Shown here one piece after another: positions 24,265-33,576 of a stretch of 64,000 bases of DNA. Source of the stretch: Paenibacillus_G filicis (GTDB taxonomy: Bacteria > Bacillota > Bacilli > Paenibacillales > NBRC-103111); NCBI RefSeq assembly GCF_038070315.1, contig NZ_JBBPCC010000003.1, positions 186,001-250,000 of the forward strand. The letters run 5' to 3'. Each line of letters starts with the position of its first letter. Position 1 is the first letter of the stretch. Position numbers and translations under genes: made by a program. The notes beneath the pieces were generated by a model. It did not search any database and had not been told where the DNA came from. It saw only the letters and a program-made list of their open reading frames with translations.

Positions 24265-24771
24265 TCAGCACGCGTATTTTCTCTCTTGGATGATCCGAAT
24301 AATTTCCTTTTTATGTTGAACGACATACCTTTTACTTGGATAAGCATGGGTTTCTTCAAGAAGTTTTTGAAGATCGTATCCATGGTTCCACTTTACGATC
24401 ATTTTAATGAGATTATGGACGGATTGCTTATAGTTCCACGGTTCAATCCCGGTTCTTGACCGTATGAATCTTCTTACAATCCTATAATCTCGGATTAACA
24501 CATGAGGGTTCAAGATAAAGATGAAGTCAGATTCATGAATGCTGTCCCAAGTCCAGTCCTGATATTGAACCCCCTCTATGATCCAGCTAGGCTGAGCAGC
24601 GATATCCTTCAAGGTTTGATTGCGTACTTCTTGCGGATATTTGAGACCTTCCCTGCTTCGATCCCAGATCATATTGTCCAGTTCGTAATAGGGGATACCG
24701 TAATGCTCAGAAAGCTCGCGCGCCATCGTAGACTTCCCGCTTCCGCAAGAACCGATAATTCTGATCCTCAT
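24265..24771 (-). CDS. P-loop kinase-like protein (FlaR/topology-modulation type)
   Basis: 168 residues with a Walker A motif IIGSCGSGKSTMAREL at the N-terminus, LDNMIWDRS, WIIEGVQYQ, FIFILNPHVLIRDYRIVRRF and a C-terminal helical lid. This is the layout of small adenylate-kinase-like proteins annotated as topology modulation protein. The phosphate acceptor is unknown. The ATG at 24771 follows GGGAG; an in-frame ATG at 24804 is less well placed. It stands alone. Confidence 0.85.
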   Translation of the reverse strand: MRIRIIGSCGSGKSTMARELSEHYGIPYYELDNMIWDRSREGLKYPQEVRNQTLKDIAAQPSWIIEGVQYQDWTWDSIHESDFIFILNPHVLIRDYRIVRRFIRSRTGIEPWNYKQSVHNLIKMIVKWNHGYDLQKLLEETHAYPSKRYVVQHKKEIIRIIQERKYAC

Positions 24772-24804
24772 GCCAATCTCAGCTCCCTGGAATTCCGATC
24801 TCAA

Positions 24805-25037
24805 AGACGATATGGGTATATATTACATTAAACACTTAGACTTGGAAATGTATACCTGACATTTAGCTATATTCCCCCTCTCGGATGATTCCGAATACTA
24901 CCAGCTAGAGCTTAATCGCCGAGAATTTGGTTTTAAATTTATTTAGATTTTTATCTGCTTTTACTTTGCTTTAGTACACTTTGTAGAAGACAGCGAAAAC
25001 ATAGGAAGTAAATCTAGGCATGCCGGAGGAGAGCTTC
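24805..25037. promoter_or_regulatory. Divergent promoter region (kinase-like gene / ABC operon)
   Basis: A 233-base AT-rich gap between the minus-strand kinase-like gene and the plus-strand ABC operon. It must hold at least two promoters, but no pair of boxes is strong enough to assign. Confidence 0.35.
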
Positions 25038-25913
25038 ATGGAACTGATTATCGACAACGTCACGAAGGCTTATGGATCCAAGCAAGTCTTGCATGGCATT
25101 CAGTTAAAATTAACACCGGGTATTCTCGGGCTGCTGGGCCCGAATGGGGCAGGAAAATCCACCTTGATGCGAATGCTCGCTACGATCGAAAAACCTACCG
25201 GAGGAACGATCACCTGGAACGGTGTGGATATCGCGAAGAATCCGGACCAGCTGCGCTTCGAGCTCGGTTATCTGCCCCAAGACTTTGGTGTGTATCCCAA
25301 TATGAATCCCTTAGAATTCCTGGAATATATGGCGGCGATGAAAGGATTAACGATGAAATCGGCCCGGAAGCGGATTGATGAGCTCCTGGACCTGCTTAAT
25401 CTGTCCCAGGATCGCAAGCGGCTTCTGGGCAGCTTCTCTGGAGGGATGAAGCAGCGGGTGGGGATAGCCCAATCCCTGCTCAACGATCCTTCCTTGCTGA
25501 TCGTCGACGAGCCGACCGTCGGGCTGGACCCGGAGGAGCGGATCCGGTTTCGGAATCTTCTCTCGACGTTATCTTCCAACCGGATTGTGATCCTATCCAC
25601 TCACATTGTGACCGACATCGAGTCGATTGCTCCGCACATCGCGATTCTGTCAACAGGCCGGCTTGTGATGTATTCGACACCGGAGAAGCTTATCCAAGAT
25701 GCGGACAATAAAGTGTGGCTCAGCATCATTCCATCGGTCGGCTTGCAGAACCTGCAGGAGAAATATACGGTCAGCAGCGCGATCCACCGGAGTGATGGGG
25801 TCCATGCCCGAATTGTATCTGACCTTAAGCCTTCACCGAACGCCTCACCGCTGCCGTCTTCCTTGGAGGATGCATACCTTTACGCCGTATCTTCGATAGG
25901 GGCCAGATCATGA
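25038..25913 (+). CDS. ABC transporter ATP-binding protein (exporter type)
   Basis: A 291-residue ATPase with Walker A GPNGAGKST, Q-loop LPQDFGVYP, signature FSGGMKQRVG, Walker B LLIVDEPTVGLDPEE and H-loop STHIVTDIE, plus a C-terminal regulatory tail. It is of the DrrA/CcmA class, which energises ABC-2 exporters. The ATG at 25038 follows GGAGGAG by 6 bases. The stop overlaps the permease start by 4 bases, so the two are coupled. With the DUF4097 lipoprotein and the convergent two-component genes it may be an envelope-stress or drug-efflux system. Confidence 0.93.
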   Translation: MELIIDNVTKAYGSKQVLHGIQLKLTPGILGLLGPNGAGKSTLMRMLATIEKPTGGTITWNGVDIAKNPDQLRFELGYLPQDFGVYPNMNPLEFLEYMAAMKGLTMKSARKRIDELLDLLNLSQDRKRLLGSFSGGMKQRVGIAQSLLNDPSLLIVDEPTVGLDPEERIRFRNLLSTLSSNRIVILSTHIVTDIESIAPHIAILSTGRLVMYSTPEKLIQDADNKVWLSIIPSVGLQNLQEKYTVSSAIHRSDGVHARIVSDLKPSPNASPLPSSLEDAYLYAVSSIGARS

Positions 25914-27541
25914 TTCAAACCTCGTGCATCTTTTATTATTTAGTGAAGAACCATCTGATCAAACAGATGCGAAGCTATTCCTTCCTGATGGTGGCGGCTT
26001 TAAGTATCTTTCTCGGCTATGTTTGTGTGCCAGCCGCTTCCGACGGATACGAGGTCTTCTATATCGGTGGCGTAAGGGGAATCTATAATTCCGCTTGGCT
26101 GGGCGGCATGGCGGCTATGCTATCGACCCTGCTTCTATGGTTATTTGGTTTTTATATGCTGAGAAGCCAAATCTCCGAGGATGGAAGATTAAAGGTCGGA
26201 CAGATTATCGCCTCTACGCCGACCAGCAACTTTCGATATATATTCAGCAAAGTCCTGTCCAATTTCGTGGTCCTTGCCGTCATGGAGGGGATTTTGCTTC
26301 TAGCGTTTATAGGCATGCAGCTGCTCCGCGGGGAAGATTACAAGCTGCAGCTTGGAGGCTATCTGCTGCCGCTGCTCTTCATTGCCCTGCCCTCTTTGCT
26401 TGTACTTGCCGCTCTGACCGTTTTGTTCGACGTGCTTCCAGGGATGAAGGGCGTTGTCGGAAATATTGCATTTTTCACGCTTTGGATGTTGTTCAGCGTC
26501 ATATCCATAGCCGCTCCGAACAGCTTCTGGGATGTCTTCGGTCTGGATATCATTCGAGCTGACATGGTCCAGGAAGCGGTGGAACATTACCCGTTTCTAG
26601 AGTCGAGCCAAGAAGGGGGAAGCTTTGGTTATTACCCAGTAGAGGGAAGTATTCCTACCTTCGAGTGGCAGGGGGTTGAATGGGCTCCGGAGCTGCTGGT
26701 CATGCGGTTAGCTTGGGTAGGTATTGCATTGCTGATCGTGATTCTTTCCTCTCTGCTGTTCACTCGTTTTAGTACCCCGAATAATAGCCAGGCTTCTGGG
26801 AATCTAATAGCGGTTGAAGGCTTCAAGAAACCACAGGCGAAGTCGGGGGGCATCACGGATTATCAGTTATCACCGGTGGTTAAGGATACGCGGATTCGAA
26901 TCACCCGTCTCATCAGGGCGGAATTGCTCATCATGCTGAAGGGATATTCCATCTGGTGGTACCTGCTCGTCACAGGTGTCATAGCGGGAAGCCTTCTCAT
27001 CCCGCTGGATAAGGTTCAGAGCTGGCTGCCGATCACCCTGATACTCCCTATCGCGATCTGGTCACAGATGGGTACTCGAGAAAAGCACTTCTTTACAAGA
27101 GACTTGCTGCTGTCCAGTTGCCCTCCCCTCTACAAATTCATGGCCGTCCTGATCGCCGGTATCCTTATCACTTTGTTGATCTCGTCAGGAGCGCTAATTC
27201 ACTATGCATGGGACGGACGCTGGACATCATTTGCCGCCTGGGTGATCGGCGCCCTATTCGTACCCACGATAGCTCTTGCTCTTGGGTACATCAGCTCCTC
27301 CCGCAGGCTATTTGAAGTCATCTACCTGTTATGGTGGTATCTCGGACCCGTGAATGATATCCCTTATCTCGATTTCCTGGGGCTTTCCAGATCGTATATC
27401 GGATTGTATTCCATACTGACCTTGTTGGCGCTAGGTGTGGCAATGATCGCTCAGCAGGCGAGGGATGGCGGAAGCTTGAGGATCAGGACCGCTCCCGCCA
27501 AGGACTTCAAAAACCAATACACTGAAGGAGAATCCAAATGA
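25910..27541 (+). CDS. ABC-2-type exporter permease
   Basis: A 543-residue membrane protein with about a dozen hydrophobic segments in two halves of six, separated by an extracellular and then a cytosolic linker (residues about 220-330). The early cytosolic part has LRSQISEDGRLKVGQIIAS, and RLIRAELLIMLKGYSIWWYL begins the second half. Such large two-half permeases pair with the preceding ATPase. Substrate unknown. Coupled at both ends by 4-base overlaps with its neighbours. Confidence 0.88.
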   Translation: MIQTSCIFYYLVKNHLIKQMRSYSFLMVAALSIFLGYVCVPAASDGYEVFYIGGVRGIYNSAWLGGMAAMLSTLLLWLFGFYMLRSQISEDGRLKVGQIIASTPTSNFRYIFSKVLSNFVVLAVMEGILLLAFIGMQLLRGEDYKLQLGGYLLPLLFIALPSLLVLAALTVLFDVLPGMKGVVGNIAFFTLWMLFSVISIAAPNSFWDVFGLDIIRADMVQEAVEHYPFLESSQEGGSFGYYPVEGSIPTFEWQGVEWAPELLVMRLAWVGIALLIVILSSLLFTRFSTPNNSQASGNLIAVEGFKKPQAKSGGITDYQLSPVVKDTRIRITRLIRAELLIMLKGYSIWWYLLVTGVIAGSLLIPLDKVQSWLPITLILPIAIWSQMGTREKHFFTRDLLLSSCPPLYKFMAVLIAGILITLLISSGALIHYAWDGRWTSFAAWVIGALFVPTIALALGYISSSRRLFEVIYLLWWYLGPVNDIPYLDFLGLSRSYIGLYSILTLLALGVAMIAQQARDGGSLRIRTAPAKDFKNQYTEGESK

Positions 27542-28338
27542 ACAAACCAAGCTTTAAAAAACTTGCCGTTGTTAGTGCCGCTGCCCTGATGATGATTATG
27601 ACAGGATGCGGTTCAGAGGCAGGCTCAGCCAAGCAGACCAAGACCTTTGACGGAAAGCAGGTGCAAGAGCTCGTAATCCAGACAGAAGGGCAACATATTG
27701 AAGTGCGGCCCTCCGGCAATCAGGAAATAAAAATCAGTATGGACGCAAATCAGGAAATCCCAGCGGCGCTGAGCGGTGATGTGCTGTCGATCAAGCTTGG
27801 TTCTTCCTCAAGCGTTATTAACTTTAAGACCGCCAAGCTCCAAGTGGATCTGCCATCCAAGACTTACAGGAAGCTGAGTCTGATGACCGCCTCCGGCCAG
27901 ATTACGGGTGAGGGGCTTCAAGCACAAGAGCTTCAGCTCTCGTCGGATTCGGGGAACATCGAAATTAACGGATATGAAGGGAACCAGATTAAGGGGGAAA
28001 TCGTGGCCGGAAACCTTGACTTAAAAAGCGTTAACGGGGGCCTTATCCTCAATAACGATACCGGTCATATCCAAATCTCGCATAAAGGAAAGATGGGGAT
28101 GGAAAGCCGGATCAAAACCGGATCAGGCTCCGTTGACTTGGTCTTTGAGAATAGACCTGCTGCCCTGCAACTCGATGTTTCGACGGAGTCCGGGAGTATT
28201 CAATCTTCTCTAACCTCTCCGGGCGATATGACATCCAAAGGGGCGGGCAGTCAATTAACAGCAGTCTGGGGAGCCAAGGAAGGAGGAGCTCCGCTGCTCT
28301 CCATTCGTTCCTCGTCTGGCAGCATTCATTTAAAATAA
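27538..28338 (+). CDS. DUF4097-type beta-helix lipoprotein
   Basis: A 266-residue lipoprotein: a signal peptide with lipobox MTGC (Cys22) and a mature part of short repeated strands (ASGQITGEGLQAQELQLSSD, SGNIEINGYEG, GSGSVDLVFEN, SSGSIHLK), the DUF4097 putative adhesin pattern. Anchored on the outer face of the membrane. Its gene overlaps the permease end by 4 bases, so it belongs to the transporter operon, and its stop overlaps the convergent kinase gene by 13 bases. In other Firmicutes such proteins accompany envelope-stress regulators; here a sensing or shielding role is inferred. Confidence 0.85.
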   Translation: MNKPSFKKLAVVSAAALMMIMTGCGSEAGSAKQTKTFDGKQVQELVIQTEGQHIEVRPSGNQEIKISMDANQEIPAALSGDVLSIKLGSSSSVINFKTAKLQVDLPSKTYRKLSLMTASGQITGEGLQAQELQLSSDSGNIEINGYEGNQIKGEIVAGNLDLKSVNGGLILNNDTGHIQISHKGKMGMESRIKTGSGSVDLVFENRPAALQLDVSTESGSIQSSLTSPGDMTSKGAGSQLTAVWGAKEGGAPLLSIRSSSGSIHLK

Positions 28339-29441
28339 GCTGTTTCGGAGGAAGGAAGAAGAATCGTAAAGGTTGTGCCTCCTCCTGGGGTGCTTTCTAC
28401 CAAGATTTGACCGCCATGCGCATGTATCAAGCTTTTTGCAATAGCCATACCGAGTCCTGTGCCAAATTCGGACGAATTCGTAGTGGTTCCGCGATAGTAT
28501 TTTTGAAACAAATTGTTCAACGTCTCCTGATCCATGCCTATGCCGTTATCTGAAATCGTGATCAGGATGGACTGATTCGATTCCTTGCGTAGGGAGACTT
28601 CAATCGCTGTACCGGGAGGATTGTGGAGGATCGAGTTCATCAAAAGATTCTGCAGGGCCCGGTACATCAGTCGTTCATCGAAAACGAAGGATAAGCACTC
28701 TTCCTCCGAGAGAAATTGCAGCTCGTATGAAAAGGCCCGAGGATCATTCCATGTATCCGCCAACAGGTTTTTGAGAAATACGATGAGATTGGCTTCTTTG
28801 GGGTTGAGAGGAACTGGCCCTTGAGTATCGATCATTTGAATCGATACATTTAGATCTTGAATTAAGGCCTCCAGATGCTGGCCTTTTTTCTGGATTTCGT
28901 GCAGAAAAGATCTTTTTTCCTCTTCGCTCCACGTATATTCCTCATTCAGAAGCAGGGTTGAATAGCCAGTGATGTAGGTCAGAGGGGTCTTGAGGTCATG
29001 GGAAATGCCTGCAATCCATTCCTTCTTAGCTTCCTCCAATCGGTGCCGGTCCTGTTTGGCCTGCTCAAGGGTATCTGACAAGGCGTTTATATTGGAAATC
29101 ACCTCATCGTAGAGCTGATAGGGCTTCCTAAGCTTATGGCTCTTCGTAAATATGGATCGTTTGAGTGCCGGAGGTGAATAAACTCCTTGTGACAAATTGG
29201 AAACCCACTCCATTATAAATGAGAGAGGACTCGCGAAATACCAACCGAAGATGAGGCTGCAGGCGATGATGTGAACAAGAAACACAAGAAACACCCAGAA
29301 ATCATAGTAGGGATCCCCATCGGCCATGCCAAGAAGAGGAAAAACAAATTCAATCGTCCCCATCATGGATAATCCCATGCTCAGCAGCCAGATCAATAGA
29401 CCGGCAACAAAATGGATGCCGAACCGAAGCTTGATTTTCAT
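28326..29441 (-). CDS. Membrane sensor histidine kinase
   Basis: 371 residues: membrane helices at about 10-30 and 49-70 with only a short extracellular loop, a linker with a coiled coil (INALSDTLEQAKQDRHRLEEAKKEW), the dimerisation/phosphoacceptor motif GISHDLKTPLTYI with His148, and an ATPase domain with NSILHNP, ISDNGIGMD and GTGLGMAIAKSL. A short sensing loop is typical of kinases that sense through a partner transporter. The start overlaps the response-regulator end by 4 bases. It is convergent with the ABC operon, whose last gene it overlaps. Confidence 0.93.
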   Translation of the reverse strand: MKIKLRFGIHFVAGLLIWLLSMGLSMMGTIEFVFPLLGMADGDPYYDFWVFLVFLVHIIACSLIFGWYFASPLSFIMEWVSNLSQGVYSPPALKRSIFTKSHKLRKPYQLYDEVISNINALSDTLEQAKQDRHRLEEAKKEWIAGISHDLKTPLTYITGYSTLLLNEEYTWSEEEKRSFLHEIQKKGQHLEALIQDLNVSIQMIDTQGPVPLNPKEANLIVFLKNLLADTWNDPRAFSYELQFLSEEECLSFVFDERLMYRALQNLLMNSILHNPPGTAIEVSLRKESNQSILITISDNGIGMDQETLNNLFQKYYRGTTTNSSEFGTGLGMAIAKSLIHAHGGQILVESTPGGGTTFTILLPSSETAYFK

Positions 29442-30172
29442 CTTAGCTCTCCTTGAACAGGCGGTACGAATTTATACCCAATCCCCTTTAAATTGATGAT
29501 CACCTCAGGAGATTTGGGGTTGGACTCCAGCTTTTTTCGGATTTTGGAAATATGCATGGCCACCGTCTTTTCATCTCCGTACTGAGGAGGTTCTTTCCAA
29601 ACCAATTCATAGATTTGCGATGACGTAAAGATGCGATTCGGGTTTCTAAAAAAGAAAAGAAGCAAATCCAACTCCTTCGCCGTGCATTCCAGGCGATGCT
29701 CGCCCACGACCAGTATCGCATCGTCCGGCAGCAGGGCGATGGGCCCAAAGCGTAACTCTTTTTTCTCAATCTTCTCGGCAGGGAGAGACCTTAGTAAGTG
29801 TTGTCGTCTTAACAAAGAATGAATGCGGGCTACAACTTCTAGAGGGTTAAAGGGTTTGGTAATATAATCGTCCCCTCCAATGCCAAACCCAGTCAATTTA
29901 TCAAAATCACTGGAGCAGGCGGTAACAAAGATAATAGGGGCGTGTGTCAGGCTGCGAATCTGCTTGCATAATTCGAGGCCGTTGATATCCGGAAGCATGA
30001 TGTCCAGCAGGATGACATCGTACACCTGATTCTTAACTAAACTGAGTGCTTCCTGGCCCGTTGTGCAGGTAGTAATGAACTGGTACCGCTCTTTTTTTAA
30101 GGTGATCTCGAGCAAAGTGAGGATGCCCTCTTCATCGTCCACCAAAAGGATCTTTTCCTCTTTTAGCAACAT
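29438..30172 (-). CDS. OmpR-family response regulator
   Basis: A 244-residue two-domain regulator: receiver domain with the acidic pair in LLVDDEEG, phosphoacceptor Asp57 in DVILLDIMLPD and YITKPF lysine, then a winged-helix DNA-binding domain (ELDLLLFFFRNPNRIFTSSQIYELVW, TVAMHISKIRKKLE, IKGIGYKF-like end). The ATG at 30172 follows GGGGAGG. It is the first gene of the two-gene operon with the kinase at 28326 and likely controls the neighbouring exporter (inference). Confidence 0.93.
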   Translation of the reverse strand: MLLKEEKILLVDDEEGILTLLEITLKKERYQFITTCTTGQEALSLVKNQVYDVILLDIMLPDINGLELCKQIRSLTHAPIIFVTACSSDFDKLTGFGIGGDDYITKPFNPLEVVARIHSLLRRQHLLRSLPAEKIEKKELRFGPIALLPDDAILVVGEHRLECTAKELDLLLFFFRNPNRIFTSSQIYELVWKEPPQYGDEKTVAMHISKIRKKLESNPKSPEVIINLKGIGYKFVPPVQGELR

Positions 30173-30207
30173 GTCATCCTCCCCATAGTTCCGTTTCATA
30201 ATTTGGT

Positions 30208-30810
30208 CTATTTAAAGCTTGTTACTTCAAAGCTCACTTTTGAATACTTGGAAAAATCGCCAACTTCCCCGGCCTCAACACGTTTGATTTCGCCCGTACC
30301 AATAGTTTTTTTGTCCATGGAAGATCCCGATCTTGAATATCCCAATGCCGTTCCGATTAGCTTATCGTTACCGTCAAAAAATGTTAACCTGAACTCGATG
30401 TCATATTCCTTTTTGATAGCAGGATCTTCTAATTGATCCACTGCTAACATTCCTCTAACTCTTGTATATCCTCCATCTAAATAAATGTCCATAAGACTGA
30501 AATGAACGTTAGGATATTGAGGATCTGTCAGTATTTCCTTGCCGGGTGGGAAGTGATTTATGATGATATTTTTATCCTTATCGTTGTAATCAATAAATGC
30601 TCCTAGCTGCTCGGCAACAAACCGAATAGGAACATAGGCTTGGCCGTTATAATTAAGGACCGGGGAGTCTTGATTTGTATCTGCGTATTGACCATTGATA
30701 GTAAAGTAAGCGGGAAATAAAAATGCTTGGACTGAATCCGAAGCAACTACGACCGTAGAAAGAGAGAGCATGCTTCCCAGTACTACACCCATTACAAATT
30801 TCTTCATCAT
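30208..30810 (-). CDS. Secreted stalk-domain (copper amine oxidase N-terminal-like) protein
   Basis: A 200-residue exported protein: signal peptide to about residue 28 (VMGVVLGSMLSLSTVVVASDSVQA), then a stalk domain (LNYNGQAYVPIRFVAEQLGA, IIINHFPPGKEIL) and a beta-rich C-terminal part. Stalk domains are common in Paenibacillus secreted proteins and named after amine oxidase, without implying oxidase activity. It lies 35 bases upstream of the response-regulator gene on the same strand, with no obvious terminator between, so some co-transcription is possible. Confidence 0.8.
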   Translation of the reverse strand: MMKKFVMGVVLGSMLSLSTVVVASDSVQAFLFPAYFTINGQYADTNQDSPVLNYNGQAYVPIRFVAEQLGAFIDYNDKDKNIIINHFPPGKEILTDPQYPNVHFSLMDIYLDGGYTRVRGMLAVDQLEDPAIKKEYDIEFRLTFFDGNDKLIGTALGYSRSGSSMDKKTIGTGEIKRVEAGEVGDFSKYSKVSFEVTSFK

Positions 30811-30827
30811 GGAACCTCCCAGGTAAC

Positions 30828-31460
30828 TTATACTTCGGCCAAATGATTCCTGTTTATGAACAGGAATCCGCTTCTTTTTATGGAAATGACTTCTATCGAA
30901 GAATGGAACTCTCCCATCTTCTCAAAGTCTTCGTCTCTGACTATACTGATTGGACGTATGGATGGTTGAGAGCCCTTTTTGATTTTGTTCATACTGATTG
31001 GCCCACCATCCATTTCCAGGCAGGTTTGTATGTGTTCTACCGGACTTTCTGTCCACAAATGTTCACATAAGTTCTTAATAGGCTCGATTTTAGCCGCGTC
31101 AAATGTCCAGATATCCTCATCTACCAGCACGTCGTATTCAGGAATAATGATGCTGGCTCTTATTTCGTCCTCCGTATACATCCAGAAAAGTCTCATTTCA
31201 CTATATAAATTACTGAGCAATAAAACCTGCTTATAGTTGTTTTGTGCGGGTTCATAAAATCCTAACCTAAACCTTTTCTCAAGTAACCTTTGATTCCACA
31301 CGATAATCTCTTCCAAAGATTCTCCCTCACTATTCCAATAACCGGACTTAAAGGGAAATTTCGAAAATACCATATCATATAGATCTCTGACCAAAGAAGG
31401 ATAAAAAAATTTATATGGAAAGGCCATTTCGATTGAAAAATATGGCGGCATGCTATGCAC
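30828..31460 (-). CDS. Unknown 210-residue protein
   Basis: Not recognised. Soluble, aromatic-rich, with FFYPSLVRDLYDMVFSKFPF near the N-terminus and EDEIRASIIIPEYDVLVDED in the middle; no signal peptide or membrane segment. Its start overlaps the end of the unknown gene at 31453 by 8 bases, so the two are coupled. The paired arrangement and lack of catalytic motifs would suit immunity-type proteins, but this is speculative. Confidence 0.7.
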   Translation of the reverse strand: MHSMPPYFSIEMAFPYKFFYPSLVRDLYDMVFSKFPFKSGYWNSEGESLEEIIVWNQRLLEKRFRLGFYEPAQNNYKQVLLLSNLYSEMRLFWMYTEDEIRASIIIPEYDVLVDEDIWTFDAAKIEPIKNLCEHLWTESPVEHIQTCLEMDGGPISMNKIKKGSQPSIRPISIVRDEDFEKMGEFHSSIEVISIKRSGFLFINRNHLAEV

Positions 31461-32133
31461 TCCTTTGTTCTAAGAAGCACCTCAACTCCGTTACCCGGTG
31501 CTGCTCATTCACGGCAAATTGTATTTCCGTACAAAAGGTACTCAAGAACCGAAGCGCTGCTCTCTGCTTCATCCAATCGTTCAAGCTCCAATCACTTACA
31601 TAGACCCCGAAGCTATCGCCATCCGTCATATCGCTTTCTTTCAGAAATCTTGCCAGCTTCTGCTGATTGTCATCCAATACTAACTTCTCAATCTGACTCA
31701 AATCAACGGAAAACCAGCCGGTAATCTTGATTTCTCTCGGCAAGTCGGAATAACGAAATTGCTGTCCAAACATATCGTAAGCGATGGAGTTGACTTCGCG
31801 CTCTGCAATAACCTGTTTGAGCAAAGTCTCGCTTGCCTCTTGAATATAGATCATGTTAATCTGGGTAACTTGGCCGGAATGGCTAATGATGCGGATATCC
31901 TTGAAGTGTGGGGCTATTTCTGTCATAACCATGGCATAAGCTTCATCCGTATTAATAGGAATCTGAATCAATGTATTCGTCCCGAGCGTAACGGCGCTTA
32001 GACAATAATACTGGGCCAGATAGGAAATATCCGTCATGGCTTCCGAAGGGAATAAACGTTCTACCCTCATATCCTCCATAGATCTGGAGTCTACAGGGGA
32101 ATCTTTAAACTTGGTCGGATAATACCACTCCAT
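31453..32133 (-). CDS. Unknown 226-residue protein
   Basis: Not recognised. Soluble, with LAQYYCLSAVTLGTNTLIQI, EAYAMVMTEIAPHFKDIRII and a C-terminal NDWMKQRAALRFLSTFCTEI. No export signal. Preceded by GAAGGAGG with the ATG at 32133, and coupled by overlap to the gene at 30828. The pair lies between the stalk-domain protein and a Nudix gene. Confidence 0.7.
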   Translation of the reverse strand: MEWYYPTKFKDSPVDSRSMEDMRVERLFPSEAMTDISYLAQYYCLSAVTLGTNTLIQIPINTDEAYAMVMTEIAPHFKDIRIISHSGQVTQINMIYIQEASETLLKQVIAEREVNSIAYDMFGQQFRYSDLPREIKITGWFSVDLSQIEKLVLDDNQQKLARFLKESDMTDGDSFGVYVSDWSLNDWMKQRAALRFLSTFCTEIQFAVNEQHRVTELRCFLEQRSA

Positions 32134-32188
32134 GGAACTTCCTCCTTCTGCTTGGTGTGAAATGACCTTCTAATCCAATCGATCGGTT

Positions 32189-32653
32189 CTATCTGCGTAG
32201 AATTCCTGTTGTGGCTTCCTTTAAATCCGCAAAGACAGGCTTCTGCACTTTATTGACAACAGCCAGATCGATCTCTTCAAGAAATTGAAACATCAGTTGC
32301 AACGATTCATTGTTCGCATCTGCAAATCGTAGACTGCGGCCATCGGCTCCAAGCTTTCCTGTCAAATCGGCCGTGGCATGGAATAAAAACATCACAAAGA
32401 CGACTTCATTGCCGTCAGGGTAGGTATACATCATCCTTGGTCCTGAATATACGGCGTATAGCTCGTAGTCGACAAGATCAAGCCCAGTTTCCTCCTTAAC
32501 TTCCCTGACCATCGTTTCTTCTATCGATTCACCAGGCTCCATGCCTCCACCTGGCAACCCCCAATCCCCGTAATCGGACCGTTTCTGTAATAAAATTCTT
32601 CCTTGGCTGTCTTTAATAATTGCCCCGCCTGTCACAATGATGCGTCTAGTCAT
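32189..32653 (-). CDS. Nudix hydrolase
   Basis: A 154-residue protein with a full Nudix box GGMEPGESIEETMVREVKEETG near residues 36-57, preceded by GDWGLPGG. MutT-like length; substrate unknown. It is 15 bases downstream of the nucleotidyltransferase gene on the same strand, so the two are probably co-transcribed. Confidence 0.9.
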   Translation of the reverse strand: MTRRIIVTGGAIIKDSQGRILLQKRSDYGDWGLPGGGMEPGESIEETMVREVKEETGLDLVDYELYAVYSGPRMMYTYPDGNEVVFVMFLFHATADLTGKLGADGRSLRFADANNESLQLMFQFLEEIDLAVVNKVQKPVFADLKEATTGILRR

Positions 32654-32668
32654 CCTCTCACCTAGCCC

Positions 32669-33493
32669 TTAACTTTCTGAAGTTTCCCTCCGCAAGAGTC
32701 CGTATCTGTTGTTACAATAGCTAATGCCATACCTAATAAACGCCTGGGCCGCATCGGCCCGAGCTTCTACCGAAGCAAAGAAAGATTCTTCATGCATAGC
32801 CTCACGTATTCTCAAAGCTTCAGCAATAATCAGATTCCATTCGTTACTGCAAAAATTCAATGCAAACTCGCCTGCTTGTCTCTTCGGAACGATGGACTGA
32901 TGCTCGAGCGTATAGATGATCCGGCAGAGCGTCAGCACACCGAATTCTATCCATTCCTCATGCATATATAAACCTCTATCCTTAACCTTGCCTGTCCAAT
33001 AGGTATGCAAATTAAACTTCATAGTATCTATCACTTCTTGCCAGCTAACCTTGAGATTAAGCTCCGAAATTGGCTTTCCATACAGAGCTATGCCTTGCTT
33101 CTTAAGCAGCCATAAGGCCGTACTGTCTATATATCCATTCGTGCATCCCCGGAACATCCCCTCGGCAAATCGCGGGAATACGCCGTCTATACCCAGCAGG
33201 CTTCCGCTTATGATTCCCTCGCAAGTAAATTGTTCCTCTAGCCTTGCATATAGCTCATACTTCTTCTTTAATCTCTCATGCAAGCGGATAATCTGCTCCA
33301 GCTCTGTAGGCTGAATCGGCCTGTTCACAACCGTAATCAAATCCACATCACTTCTGCGCTCATGAAATTCATTCAAGCATATAGAGCCATGCAGATAGAT
33401 GCCTGTTAAGATCGTCGGCAGCTCCAGCTTCATCCCTTCGGCGTAGTCATGCAGGAGAGGATATACGATGCAAGGCACCTTTTCTTTCATCAT
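32669..33493 (-). CDS. AadA-like nucleotidyltransferase
   Basis: A 274-residue protein with the nucleotidyltransferase motif LHGSICLNEFHERRSDVDLI (GS followed by DxD) near residues 34-53 and a helical C-terminal DUF4111-like domain (LTLCRIIYTLEHQSIVPKRQ, then AGEFAL). This is the build of aminoglycoside 3''/9-adenylyltransferases (AadA/Spc type). Whether it modifies an antibiotic cannot be told from sequence. Divergent from the GNAT gene at 33577, with an AT-rich promoter gap of 83 bases. Confidence 0.8.
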   Translation of the reverse strand: MMKEKVPCIVYPLLHDYAEGMKLELPTILTGIYLHGSICLNEFHERRSDVDLITVVNRPIQPTELEQIIRLHERLKKKYELYARLEEQFTCEGIISGSLLGIDGVFPRFAEGMFRGCTNGYIDSTALWLLKKQGIALYGKPISELNLKVSWQEVIDTMKFNLHTYWTGKVKDRGLYMHEEWIEFGVLTLCRIIYTLEHQSIVPKRQAGEFALNFCSNEWNLIIAEALRIREAMHEESFFASVEARADAAQAFIRYGISYCNNRYGLLRRETSES

Positions 33494-33576
33494 TTCACTC
33501 CATAATCACATTGAATATTTATACATTATTTTGTATTATTATTTATAATGTGAATTTCTTAGAAGGAGTGAACCTC

